Shown piece after piece: positions 46,757 to 58,085 of a DNA stretch of 64,000 nt; the first letter of the stretch is position 1, and each line of letters starts with the position of its first letter. Below the pieces are notes generated by a model. The model saw only the letters and a program-made list of their open reading frames with translations, was not told the DNA's origin and made no database searches. Origin of the DNA: Boothiomyces macroporosus. Taxonomy: Eukaryota; Chytridiomycota; Chytridiomycetes; Rhizophydiales; Terramycetaceae. The DNA lies in NCBI GenBank assembly GCA_027604185.1, contig JADGKB010000001.1, forward strand, positions 336,919-400,918, read 5' to 3'. A program made the translations under genes and the position numbers.

Positions 46757-47065
46757 ATGGTAGGAAAAGTTGTGTTTGGCACTTGTGATCAAATTATAAT
46801 TCCGATCATCTTTTCCAAGCCTTTGAATACAGCGATGACATCCTCATATGGCAAAAGACAGTTCACTTGCCGATTCAAGGACTGCAAAGAGTATTTTACC
46901 GACTCAATTTCTCTTGACATTCATCAAAAGTGTCATATAGTCGATGGGCAATACAATGCAATTTTTAGTGGAGGCAGATATTATTGCATAAACGAAGGCT
47001 GCACTTACTCTGCTGATGAATTAGTAGACATGAGCATGCATAAAATAACACATATCCACCAATAA
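46757..47065 (+). CDS. Small two-finger C2H2 zinc protein (102 aa)
   Basis: Two C2H2-like units: TCRFKDCKEYFTDSISLDIHQKCH-type (split as C-x4-C...H-x4-H) and YCINEGCTYSADELVDMSMH ending KITH (C-x4-C-x12-H-x3-H). Start is either ATG 46757 (MVGKVVFGTC) or an internal MTSSYGKRQFTC near 46835; the longer one is listed. Such proteins bind nucleic acid, but two short fingers alone give no specificity. It ends 11 nt from the convergent RFC1 gene. Confidence 0.6.
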   Translation: MVGKVVFGTCDQIIIPIIFSKPLNTAMTSSYGKRQFTCRFKDCKEYFTDSISLDIHQKCHIVDGQYNAIFSGGRYYCINEGCTYSADELVDMSMHKITHIHQ

Positions 47066-47076
47066 ACTATTTTTAT

Positions 47077-49852
47077 TCACTTGGAACTCTTTTGTTTTCC
47101 TTTGGATGAAGAAGTTTTCGCACTGGCTTTTGCTGGTTTCCCTTTTTTGACAGTCTGTACTGGCTTATCTTCCTCTTCTTCTTCCTCCTCTTCCACCGGT
47201 TCATCTTCAAGAACAACATCTTCTAAATCAGGAACATCCATAGATGCAGAGGCACGCGAGGCTTTCACCTCTGAAGAAAATGGTGTTGGGTGACTGGTTT
47301 TGTTGTATCTAAATTAATATCTGAATACGTTCTGGTAAATGCAGACTTGGTTTTTGATGGAATACCGCTTGGGTATGACTGATACCCTAATTCCATTACA
47401 GAGTCGAAATCATCTTTGTTCAAATAATAACTGTCCATCAGATTTATAACATCTGATATACCATCTTCACTATCAGCCATTGGTTTGGTCAACTTCTTTG
47501 CAAGCAAAGGTAAATAAGACAGACGCAATTCATTCTTGTCTGCAGAGGTGTGCAATCGCGTGTGGAGTTGCAATTCACGCAACAGTCTATTTCCTTTGCC
47601 TTGCTTCGAGTTTTGCCCTAACCAAGATGGGAACTGAATCATTCCTTTCAGTTGACCATGAGCAAAGAAGCAAGGACGAATAGTAGAAATGACACCATGA
47701 ATAGGTAAAAGGGACCAAGAGTTTTCTTTTCTTTGGCTACTATCTAAAATATCTCCCAAAGAAATAGAGTCCGCCGCCTGTGCCATTAAATTCATTACTT
47801 GGTGGTTCATTTGTTTACCAACAGCACCCGACTCTCGAGCAAGTTGAGAGTTGCAATGCAAATAGTTTTCCTAAATCAAATGGCTATTACTTGGACCATC
47901 AATGGTATGAGTGAAAAGTCTTGAAAGTATAAATCTATTTTGTCATTGAAAGAAGTAGATCTAAATGAATGTTGGGTGAATAGACGTGAAGTAATGTCGA
48001 ATGGAGAAAGTGACACATTCTTTGTGACAGAATTAGAGCTAGGTTAACTGCCAAATACATATTCTTGGAGTCGTCAAACGATAAATTGTTGTGAGACAAC
48101 CTGTAAGTGGACAAAATATTCAAAATCTGGCGAATATCTCCTGAAGTGGACGCCACTAATTCTGCAATAGCATTTGGCTCCAGTGTCAGTCCCTCCTTTT
48201 GAGCAATTGTTTTCAATCTTGCTTCAACCTGCTGTGCTGTAGCTCTATGGTTAATTAACGACACCTTCTAAATCTTAAATCCAAAGTGTAATTTGCAAGT
48301 GATCTAATTTTTGGTGACGAGCGATCATTACAGATACAAATAATAGGAACATGGCTCTTTTTGATAATTTGGATAATTTCAGCTATTCCACCACGGTCTC
48401 CACTAGACATACCATCTACTTCACTATTTATCAAAATATAATTACTCCATGATGATTATCTTTTTGCCCTTGGATTGGGGTTTACCACTGAAATAGTCCT
48501 TGACAGTTCCCGACAATGTTGCTTCTCTAACCAAGTCGTCTAATGTTTTCTTGCTTCTAGAATCACTAGCATTGAATTCAAGGACATCAACATTTTCAAA
48601 CTTTGCAACTAAATGCGCTGCTGTTGTTTTACCAATACCAGGAGGTCCAGAAAGTAAAGCAGCCCTATATTGTGTGACAGAGTCTTTGTTGCCTTTTGGA
48701 AAGCCTGCTTTTCTGTTCTTATCCCTACACTCAATATGATGTTACCATTCTCTAACCCATAAAGCTAATTTTTCAATCAAAGTTTTGTTTGCTATCACTT
48801 CGCTGTAGTTTTGGGGTTTATATTTATCTGTCCAGAGTTGGTCTGATGATTTGGGCTTTGTGAATGGAATGGTAGCAGCAATTGGGGCTTTTCCTTTATC
48901 TTTTGCTGGTTTCTTTGAACCAGCTGTTGGTGCAGTGGTAGTTTTAGAGTCTGATTTGGCAGATGCGTTTGTGTTTGCTGACCCAGTTCCAAATGAATTG
49001 ATGAAATCATAAAACTCATCCTCATTAAGGGTTTTCAATTTCAAGTCTGCAATCTTTTCCATCTTTTTTGGTCCAGGATCTTGTCCAACTACCACATAAG
49101 AGGTTTTCTTGCTAGGCGCTGTTGTAACTTTTCTATATTATATCGGTTTGTACCCTCCGTATCTTTTGATGATATCCGTAGAATCTTCTCTGGATAGTGA
49201 AGCCAAATCCCCCGTGAATACAAACGTCAATCCAGCCAAGCAATTTGGGGAGCCAATTGGTGGCGGTCTTTGAACAATAGCTTGTGCATGGACGGCTTTC
49301 CTGGCTGCATATTCATGATAACTGCTTTAAAAAGTAAGTACTTGAACTTCTTGGGCTGTTCATCCTTTGGTTGTTCTTTGACAGGAGACTTTTTCGTGTC
49401 TGCTACCACCACAAACTTAGTTGGCTTTTCTTCAACATCATCCGCTTTTCTCTTTGCTGGTGATGCCTTTGGAACTGGTTTGACTTTTTCAACTTTTTTC
49501 TCAATTTTAGTCTTGCTAGCTGGCGCCTTATCTTCTGGAATGAAATTCTCTTTACTCTTCTCATTCCTTTCGACTTCATCCAACAATTTTAGTGCTGCTT
49601 GATCGAATTCGTCCTCGTTGCTTGCGTTTTGATTCTTTTTTGTAATGGATTTCTCTGACTGTGCAACTGGCTTGTTGAAGAAGCTCGACGGATCGACTAA
49701 TTTCTTTCTAATATAAGAGCTGCTTACGGTTGAGTATCAAAGGCGTCTGGTAGCTTTCTCTTTCCTGCTACTTGTTTAGGTTTCTCTTCCGGTTCATCAT
49801 CAGAGTCTACGATTACGACCGATCGCTGTTCCTTCTTTGCGGATGCTAGCAT
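47077..49852 (-). CDS. RFC1: Replication factor C large subunit
   Basis: Nine introns (49708-49727, 49322-49341, 49133-49153, 48725-48745, 48424-48445, 48245-48264, 48039-48058, 47871-47890, 47309-47328; 20-22 nt) join to 863 aa. A basic N-terminal region precedes a BRCT domain (LAGLTFVFTGDLASLSREDS). The AAA+ module has Walker A SGPPGIGKTTAAH and Walker B IIIMDEVDGM, with sensor-1 type VPIICICNDR. The RFC1-specific C-terminal domain (LYFQDFSLIPLMVQENYL) and an acidic, Lys-rich tail follow. Rfc1 forms the clamp loader that opens PCNA at primer ends. Only the 20-nt introns keep all domains in one frame. Confidence 0.95.
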
Positions 49853-50050
49853 TAGAAATGATGTACATTTAGGCTGTAATTTAAACGTCGAACTACCTTG
49901 AAAAAATCACGAATGTCCTTCTATTGTTAGGGGAGATTACCATTCAAGATTCGGACTTTTTTGGGAAACCAAGGTGGGCGACGAGTACGAAATCTGATCC
50001 ATACTTGGAGATGCGATGGATAATCGTGAATGCATGGTCAGTTTATTAAT

Positions 50051-51131
50051 TCACACAAGTTTTTCTTTTTCTAATGCCAACATTACCGCTTCCTCTACGT
50101 CATGAACAAGGTATTTTGCATCATGATCATGGCCATGAGATTCATCCCAAACGCCAGTTCTGACGAGGATAGATTCCCACCCATGGTCATTGGCTCCCTT
50201 GATATCAGAAGCAGGATTATCTAACTTAGAAACACTGTACCACCAATCGCATAAACAGTCCGTTGAACATGAGTATGTTCTGGCCACATTTCATCGGATA
50301 TATTGTCCAGCAGATCCTCTGCATACCTATGTTAATCAAAATTACCGATAAGTTTCTGCTTCAGGTTTACCAAAGCGGGTGTATTCAAGTTGATTTCCAG
50401 TAAGCCTTTTGTAAACTGCTTCTAGAGATATCCTAAATGCACCTTGCGCAAATCTAGTAAGTGGGTAGTCGTTGCTCCATACAAAATCAGAATTGCTGAA
50501 ATAAAGCGGAACACTAATTAATACGCAATTACCTTTGTTTACTTGGCTCATTTGTAAGTGTGCCCAACTTGCCTTGATTGGACCGAAGTAAATCACACAT
50601 GATCTGCATATCCTGCTGTTAGATTTGACACACCTTTCCCCAATCCCAAGAATCATAAAACATCATTATGGCTGCTATTTGCAAATTCTCCAAATTCAAA
50701 TCAGTACGACGATTTGATGGGGGATTCTTGAACGGCCAAACTGTATGGTTCCATTCATAAATATCATCGGTGGTAACGACATGCTTGAATCCATAAGATA
50801 ATGCAACTTCTCTGCAAGTGTCTTTTCCAACAATTAACACTGGTTTGTCCCCGTATTTTGAAGCCAGCCGCTGCATAGGAGAATGCGATAATACAATTTG
50901 CTTTGGATTGAGTGGGAGGTTGAATTTTGACGATAATTCAGCCGCTTTCCTGGCTTCTGTCACTCCTCCCCCATTGGTCAACAATATGAATGGGCATTTC
51001 TTTTCCTGTAATAATTTGAGCATTTTAACACCCTGCGGAAGTACTTTTGCCCCTCTTATTAGTACACCATCAATATCAAAGGCAAATCCTAATTGTGCTG
51101 GGTGCGACAAATAGCGCTTGAAAATCAACAT
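50051..51131 (-). CDS. HAD-superfamily hydrolase, HDHD5/CECR5-like
   Basis: Introns 50613-50633, 50514-50532, 50327-50345 and 50221-50243 (21, 19, 19 and 23 nt) give 332 aa. HAD motif I is AFDIDGVLIRG (nucleophile and acid Asp), motif II LLTNGGG, and motif IV DNPASDIKGANDHGW. The cap arrangement and LSHSPMQ place it in the CECR5 group, found in mitochondria of fungi and animals. MLIFKRYLSHPAQLG looks like a short presequence. Substrate unknown. Its start codon is 23 bp from that of the divergent IFT57 gene. Confidence 0.85.
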
Positions 51132-51154
51132 GAAAAAATCGCGTAAAATTAAAA

Positions 51155-52478
51155 ATGTCTACGAAAGGAAGTGAGATGGGGTCATTAGAGCAACTATCTA
51201 GCGGAGGAAGATCTTCCAGCAGAGGAACATTATCTTCCACCGCAGCTTCGATGGATGAAATTTTGGATAAACTGAAATGTCTAAATTATCAAAAAGAATT
51301 TTGTATTCCAAAGTACAATTCGTTAACGCTAGCAATATTCCACCAATACACAGATTTTACTTTTCGTATCCAGATACAAACCCTAATGAGCAGTTTTACA
51401 CCTTTGTTCTGTTATTTACTTGGTTTATGAAGATTGTCAATGTTCCATTTGACAAGCCAGGCCAATTCGACGACCCAAATGCCACTTGCGCGAATATAGG
51501 TTTATATTATTAATACAGCTGCGGAATTGAAGAAACTAGGGATTCCATTTGAATACGGACCTCAAAAACTAAAACAAGCCTATGGAGATGCATGTCTGTA
51601 CGTATTGCAAAGTTTGGCAGATATCGCATTGATACAGCGAAAAATTACATTCCAGCAGCCAATTCATAAGGTTGACGAGTAATCTATTTCTGAAGTAGCT
51701 ACCCGGAAGAAGCTGAAGTAGACTATGACGCAGAAGTTACAACAGAGACGGTAGAAGAGGTAGAAGCAAACCAGGAAGAAGATGAAAACTTTTTAGAGAC
51801 TCAAATATCTAGAAAGCAAGAAGTACAGCCACAACAAGCTCCAAAGACTGATCCCGCAGAATGGAGATTGGAAGTTGAACGAGTTACTCCACTTTTAAAA
51901 GTGGTGATTCCCAACGACAACAAGGACTGGAGACTGCACCTACAGCAAATGGAGCACCATCAAAAGAACATTCAAGAAACTAAAATTGAAACACACGCGC
52001 AATTGACCAAACTCCATGCCGAAATCGAGCAAAGTTTGGAAAAGATTGCTAGCAGGGAAAAGTACATTAATTCACAATTCGAATCTCAAGTAACAGTATT
52101 TAACACAGATTGAACAGTATAAACGAATACAAGACCAAGCGTCGGAATCTAAGCAAAAACACTCAGTAGCATCGACTAATGTCACTGAATTGACCAATGA
52201 ACTGTCTAGAATATCAGAGGATCTGGATTCAGTCAAAGTACTCTATGTTAATGTTAGTCTAGAATGGACGAACTCGGAAGTGGAATGACAGATTCAAAGC
52301 CATTGATTGCAATTAAGCAAGGATCCACCAAACTAAAGGTAATTGGGATTAATTTTAGGCTGAAATTAAGCAAATGGATTTGAGAATTGGCGTAATTCAA
52401 AATACTCTGTTGAACGCGAAACTAAAGAATAAGGGCAACAGCAATGATTTTTCTGTACAAGTATTGTCCTTTTACTAG
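51155..52478 (+). CDS. IFT57: Intraflagellar transport protein 57
   Basis: Introns 51313-51332, 51500-51518, 51679-51698, 52090-52108, 52238-52257 and 52339-52358 (19-20 nt) join to 401 aa. The N-terminal calponin-homology-like domain contains LKCLNYQKEFC, HRFYFSYPDTNPNEQFYTF and FDDPNATCANI. EWRLEVERVTPLLKVVIPND, SREKYINSQFES and the C-terminal IKQMDLRIGVIQNTLL are hallmark IFT57/Hippi sequences, the latter parts coiled coil. IFT57 belongs to IFT-B, which builds flagella, so the organism has or recently had a flagellated stage. Confidence 0.93.
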
Positions 52479-52521
52479 TAAATAAAGCTCCAATCTATTG
52501 ATTCAGACTAGATTCAATTTA

Positions 52522-53787
52522 TTATCGAAGCTCGACATTGAATTTTTCAACCACAGCTTTACATAATTCTGCATGAATAGTGTCCACTTCCTTGTTTGTC
52601 AAGTTTCTATATTAATACAAAATACCTATCCATAGCGCGATAGTCTATTCTGAAACACTTGCTGGTTCGTTTGGTTTTAGGATGAACAAATGTATCTATC
52701 AGTGCAACTCTTTCTACCAAATCCCCACAAACTGTGCGAACAACCTCTACAAAGTCATTTTCATGAATTTCACTCTTTATCCAAAATGATAAATCTTTAT
52801 AGCAACTAGGATATTTAGAGAATGGCTTGAATTCTGTTATTTGACCATCTTTAAATTGCGATAGGAATCGTTCATCTTTAGACCAGAATAGTCTAATATC
52901 TGGAATATTAAATAGAATCTTTTGTTAGATATTTATACCATTGCAATGCGTTCTAATCCAATGCCAAATGCCCAACCAACTTTATCCACACCTGCATTTT
53001 TAAGGATTTCTTGCTCAATTACACCACAGCCTAATACTTCTAACCACTCGTTGTTGTAATATATTTCCATTTCCCAGCTAGGAGAAGTAAATGGAAAGTA
53101 TGCTTTTATCCATCTAATCTGTAAATCTTGGTGGAAAAGATGCTTCATCAGCCCTTCCAATTCAATTCGTAAATGTCTAGAAACCAAGTCAACATCACCG
53201 ATATCATGAACTGACTGAACTGGGTTGTCCCCTTCTTTTGATAGTTCTTCCATTACGTGTTGCGGTAACTTTAAATTGGTCAAATCTTTCTTTGAAAAGA
53301 GTCTAATACCTTCCATTTGATGAAATACTGGGTAGTGTGTAGGATCAATTTCATCTCTACGATATACATCTGCGGATAAAATATAACCATCTGATTCCTT
53401 GCTCGCCAATGCTTCAGATTGATGAGCTGAAGTGTGGGTTCGCAACACCAACTCTTCATTAACATAATAAGTGTCTGTTGGTCGTCTCCCTGGATGGTCT
53501 TTTGTGAAAAGCAAGTCATCAAAATTTTGTTTGGTTGTTACAATTGGGTTCATTGAATCCAATATCTTGTAGGCGAAGATCCCGGTAAAATATGAGTCGA
53601 CTTTATCCTTCAATATCTTCAATGGGTGATTTGGAGTTTTCAATAATTTTGCTTCCAGTTTCTCAATAATTGGTAAGGAAACATTGGTAGTGTGGTCAAC
53701 TTTAAATTTCTGATTCAATAATTTAATTTCATTCGTGCTGGAGAAGCGGACCTGAATCGAATATCTTTGAAATATGCAGAGTCTCAT
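52522..53787 (-). CDS. MSF1: Mitochondrial phenylalanyl-tRNA synthetase
   Basis: 408 aa, introns 52919-52938 and 52607-52625 (20 and 19 nt). [18 protein letters not shown] is a presequence. Class II core: motif 2 region [40 protein letters not shown], and motif 3 [11 protein letters not shown]; the C-terminal anticodon-binding domain ([20 protein letters not shown]) is the ferredoxin-like fold found only in mitochondrial PheRS and bacterial PheT. It charges mitochondrial tRNA-Phe as a monomer. It is divergent from MGE1 with 81 bp between starts. Confidence 0.94.
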
Positions 53788-53842
53788 TGACGGAGATGGA
53801 GTGGTTGTAAAGTGATGGGGAAATAAGAATTTAAAGCCACTT

Positions 53843-53852
53843 GAAAATTTTC
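53843..53852. promoter_or_regulatory. GAAAATTTTC palindrome in a bidirectional promoter
   Basis: Perfect 10-bp A/T-rich palindrome between the PheRS start (53787, minus) and the GrpE start (53869, plus). Identical copies occur at 7223-7232 and 14113-14122, also upstream of genes. Role inferred from placement. Confidence 0.35.
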
Positions 53853-53868
53853 AAAAAAAAATTAAAAA

Positions 53869-54522
53869 ATGATTGGAACCATTACAAGAATTGCCCGCCC
53901 TTCTCTGAATTTACTCAAAATCAACCGCGTGTTAACTGCGCAACGATTCGTTGTGCCTAAAAGATTCTACGCAGAAAAGGCCGACGAACCAAAACAAGAA
54001 CAAAAATCTGAGGAAAACAAAGACGGAAAAACTGAAGATTTTCAAGAATTATTAAAGAAGAAGGACCATGAAATCGCTGAATTAAAGGATTTATATCGCA
54101 GAGCATTGGCTGACGCTGAAAATCTCCGAATTAGAACCCGCAAGGAAATTCAGGACAAGGAAGCCTACGCTGTCCAGAAATTTGCCAAAGATTTGCTAGA
54201 CACTGCAGATGTACTCACCCTAGCTCTGAACGCTGTTCCAGAGAGTGAACGAGGAGAAAACAAGTTGAACCCAGAATTGGGCAAATTATATGTTGGTGTT
54301 GAATTGACTAGAAAAGAGTTGTGGAAGGTATTTGAACAATATGGAATCACACACTATAATCCGCTCGGTGAAAAGTTTGACTACAATCTACACACTGCCA
54401 TTTTCCAATCTGTGGTTGAAGGAAAGGAACCAGGTACTATTATCCATGTGGACAAGATTGGGTACAAAATGAAAGACAGAATATTGAGACCAGCCAATGT
54501 TGGTGTAGTCAGGGAAAAGTGA
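53869..54522 (+). CDS. MGE1: Mitochondrial GrpE nucleotide exchange factor
   Basis: Intronless, 217 aa. The presequence (MIGTITRIARPSLNLLKINR) ends near the RFYAEK cleavage-like site. A long helix (DHEIAELKDLYRRALADAEN, LRIRTRKEIQDKEAYAVQKF) and the beta domain ending GYKMKDRILRPANVGVV are the GrpE signature. It exchanges ADP on mitochondrial Hsp70 during protein import and folding. The AATAAA hexamer lies 4 nt after the TGA stop. Confidence 0.95.
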   Translation: MIGTITRIARPSLNLLKINRVLTAQRFVVPKRFYAEKADEPKQEQKSEENKDGKTEDFQELLKKKDHEIAELKDLYRRALADAENLRIRTRKEIQDKEAYAVQKFAKDLLDTADVLTLALNAVPESERGENKLNPELGKLYVGVELTRKELWKVFEQYGITHYNPLGEKFDYNLHTAIFQSVVEGKEPGTIIHVDKIGYKMKDRILRPANVGVVREK

Positions 54523-54551
54523 CTTAATAAAGAATTGCAAAGCTGAAACTT

Positions 54552-56292
54552 TTATTGAGGGGGTTTGTATCTCTTCATATCTGGACCATCAATCGGTGTC
54601 AAACGTCTCTTGCCAGTTTGAGGTGCTTCTTCTTTCTCGTCTGGCAAGCCAGCCCTATTGAGTTGTGGACCCAACATCATCGGACGAGATTGCTGCTGTG
54701 GAGGTGGACGTTGAGGGTTTTGTCCAGGAGGTGGTGGATTTGGATTAGCCAGTTGGTTGAATGAAGTAGGACCGCCGCCATTCAACACTGGTTTCTGGCC
54801 AACTTTTCGCGGTTGCTGCTGTTGGTTACTTGAAGGTCTTTCCGGTAAATGAGGAGACTAGTGTTAAATTGACTTACTCTAAAGTTTACAGGTGCGCTTC
54901 CACCAGCATTTGGATATTTTGGAGGAGCAGTATCTTGGGGAGCTGGTTGTTGAGGTTGTAATTGAGGAGGATTTTCACCATTATTAGGATTCTTTAGATA
55001 TTGAATTCTTTGTTTAATTAATGCGTTATTTGGATCAATCTCAAGTGCTTTGGTGTATGCATCCAGTGCGTCAGATTGCTGGTTTTCGCAAGACTCGTAC
55101 AGTGTCCCCAAGTCAAACCTAAAATTAAAAGCAATTACCAAACTTCAGAGATATATGGGTTTAGTCTAATCGCCCTACTATAAGCATCAAGGGCATCTGA
55201 ATATTGGTTAATTTGGTAATAAAGCACACCAATCGAGCACCAGAAAGTAGGATTACGACCATCCCGGTATACAGCTTGCTGATAGGCATTATAGGCATCA
55301 TTGTACTTTTGCTGGGCCATATAGCAGCGTCCCAAGAAATAAAAGCTTTGGGCATCAGTTTGGTCAGATTCAATTGAGCGAGTAAGATGGCTAATAGCGG
55401 CATCTTGGTTTGTGAACCCGGAATTTGAAATATGGTATAGCCATCCAAGCTGCTGCAATACTTTGGCATGTTTAGGGCTTTCAGCCAAAACCCTTTCGTA
55501 TGCCTCTCTCGCCTTCCCATATTCTTTCTGCTGCTCATACAAATGCCCAATTTGGAACCAAATATCTAGCTCAGTCAACGGGCTTGGTGGACAGTTCAAG
55601 ATGTATTTGAAACACTCTAAACTGTTCTCGTATTTGCCCTCTTGTTTGTAAATAATTCCAAGTCTAAAGTAAATTTCGTTTGCTTTTTCAAAATTTGGAT
55701 CCATTTCGATTACTGCCGAGAATGCATCTTCTGCGTGTTCAAAAGAGCCATATCGATCGTACAATATTCCAATCCCGTACCATAATTTAGGTTCCTACAT
55801 AAATAATAAAGTACTTTTGGGTTTGGTAGGTGGTAGAGCGCTTGTTGGTAAGCGGAATAGGCTTTGTGTAGGTCATCCAACATCAAATAACAGTGTCCCA
55901 AAGCTCCCCATACCTCGCCGTTGCTTTCATGTAATTTGAGGATTCGCTGGAAATACTCAGCCGCCTATAATCAGAATCGAGGACCTTTGCGTATTTTTCT
56001 TGAGATCGACATAACGAGGCGATGATGGTCAGAGTTTTTTCAGAGTATGGATTGTGACGAAGACAGTTTTCGTATGCGGCTAGCGCTTTATCTGGATCAG
56101 ACATGTTTTCAGCTACTTGACCTGCGATTAAGGAGGGTTACCTTATGTTAGATTTCCTATACCTAAACGTAAATCGTTCCTAGTTACCTGTGGGTTATCA
56201 TCGGCTTACCTAGGCGTCAGTTAATTCCTACCTATCTGGAACCAAGTGTTCTCATTCATTACCTGCAATTCCTTTACAATCTGTGAGGCCAT
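54552..56292 (-). CDS. CYC8: TPR transcriptional corepressor Cyc8/Ssn6
   Basis: 516 aa once a compound intron (56122-56231) and introns 55965-55984, 55795-55814, 55119-55138 and 54858-54877 (20 nt each) are removed. About ten TPRs fill residues 12-385, starting ENTWFQIGQVAENMSDPDKA and including LWYGIGILYDRYGSFEHAED and LDIWFQIGHLYEQQKEYGKA, in the order of Ssn6. A Pro/Gln-rich tail and a basic end (RRLTPIDGPDMKRYKPP) follow. It bridges Tup1 to DNA-bound repressors. The join ATA G|GT CAA restores WFQIGQVAE, fixing the compound-intron limits. One intron has an unusual GTCC donor (55965-55984). Confidence 0.9.
56122..56231 (-). other. Five back-to-back intron units (zero-length exons) inside CYC8
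   Basis: On the minus strand the 110 nt divide exactly into GT...AG units of 22 (56231-56210), 22 (56209-56188), 25 (56187-56163), 21 (56162-56142) and 20 nt (56141-56122). The last is gtaaccctccttaatcgcag. Unlike the MGM101 array, the five are not alike in sequence. Each still begins GTA, and most have their own branch-like motif (TTAAC, ATAAC, CTAAC, TTAAT; none clear in the 25-nt unit) and end TAG, CAG or AAG. All four internal junctions read AG|GT. Only complete removal restores the TPR reading frame. Confidence 0.88.
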
Positions 56293-56341
56293 TGAACGGT
56301 CGTTTTTTTGGAGAAATTTTCAGCAAATTTTAAAAAACCAA

Positions 56342-57895
56342 ATGAGCATCACTTCAGACGAAGTAAACTATCTGGTGTACAGGTATCTATTAGAATCAGG
56401 TTGACAAACATTAATATCAGGATTCACTCATACTTCGTTTGCTTTTCAATATGAAACCGCGATACACATGGCAGAGATCAAACAAGGTTCAGTCAGTCCT
56501 GGAGCACTGATAACGCTGCTACAGAAAGGCTTACTCTTTTCACAAGTTGAAACGCACCTCAATGAAGTATTTGTTTTTAACTTCAGGACGGCAGCGAAAA
56601 GAAATGTGTAGCTCCCTTCACACTGTTGGGTCCTCATGTCTGTCAAATACAAGAAAAGAAGAAGAAAAAGAAGCGCAAGGAAGAGAAGGACAAGAGTGAA
56701 GAGAAGCAAAACAAAAATATCGAAATTTCGAGCACTAATGTAATAGCACTGAAAGAGCATGAGTCAGATGTATATATCAGTTTACAATAGGTATTTGTGT
56801 GTTCTTGGAACTCTGTCTATCCTCTGTTGGCCACAGGTAGCGCTGACGGGTCTGCTAGAATATGGAATATACCTGAGGATCCAAGTGTAAAAGTTACGAG
56901 TATAGTTTTGCCACACAGCAATTCTTCAGCTGAAAGCAAAGATATTACTACATTAGAATGGAGTGTAATTAATAGTTAAATGTAGCCCGACGGCAGCCTG
57001 CTAGCCACCGGTTCTTATGATGGATTTGCAAGAATATGGCATAAATCTGGAGAGCTAAAGTTTGTTATGGAAAGACATGTTGGCCCAATATTTTCACTTA
57101 AATGGAACAAAAAGGGGGATTTATTACTTAGTGGGGGATTGGATACTAGCGCAATTGTGTGGGATATTAGGACGGGCGACTCTAGACAGCAATTTTCCTT
57201 TCACACTGGCCCTACTTTGGATGTTGATTGGAGAGATGATATTACATTTGCCACCAGTTCTGCCGATAAAAAGATTTTCGTTTGTCAGTTGGGTTCTCTG
57301 GAGCCTTTAAAGAGATTTTCAGGCCACACAGATGAAGTGAATTGCATAAGGTGGGATCCTAGAGGTAAATATTTGGCCTCCTGTGCAGATGACAGAACTG
57401 CAAAGGTTTGGTCGCTAGATCAAGACGATCCAATATGGGATTTGACTGCCCATGATAAAGAGATCTACACAGTAAGATGGTGTCCAGCTAAACCAAACGA
57501 AGATAAACTATGGCTTGCAACGTAAACCATTGCTAATCTAGCGCTTCTTTTGATGGTGCGATAAGGTTATGGGATATAAATTCTGGGAATTGTCTATATA
57601 CTCTGTCGCAACATAAAGAGGCAGTCTATTCCGTTTCATTCACTCCGGATTCTACCTTTTTAGCGAGTGGATCTGTCGACAAGAGCGTTTATGTATGGAA
57701 CTTGAAGGTAATATTTGATAACCTCAGGATGGAAGTTTAGTTAATTCTTATACCGGCGAAGGCGGAGTGTTTGAGCTTGCTTATAGCCCTAAAGGTGACA
57801 AGTTGGCTGTTTGCTATTCCGATAATAAGGTAATCAATCTGTAACCGCAGTTGGTTGTTTTATATACCAATCGAGAAATTGAAGCCAAAAAGTAA
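56342..57895 (+). CDS. TBL1-type LisH/WD40 corepressor subunit
   Basis: Introns 56400-56420, 56567-56586, 56770-56790, 56965-56985, 57522-57541, 57708-57727 and 57830-57850 (20-21 nt) give 469 aa. N-terminal LisH: MSITSDEVNYLVYRYLLESG, almost identical to human TBL1X. A Lys/Glu-rich linker leads into eight WD repeats (ATGSADGSARIWNI, LEWSPDGSLLATGSYDG, RWDPRGKYLASCADD). TBL1 is part of NCoR/SMRT-HDAC3 in animals and Sif2 is in the yeast Set3 complex. It is head to head with CYC8, 49 bp between start codons. Confidence 0.93.
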
Positions 57896-58085
57896 TCATT
57901 TTCAAGCAAATGGACAAGATTTAATATAAACAATTTAACGCGGTTTACTTTATATTTTGATCGGCTCCAAAACAAATTTGTTTGGTTTTGGAATCCATTT
58001 CTATATCCATGTTTTGAGAGCAGCTACAGGATATCCATTGTGTTTTTTAGTTATAGGAGGCGTTTAATTTTTTCACCAAACATCC

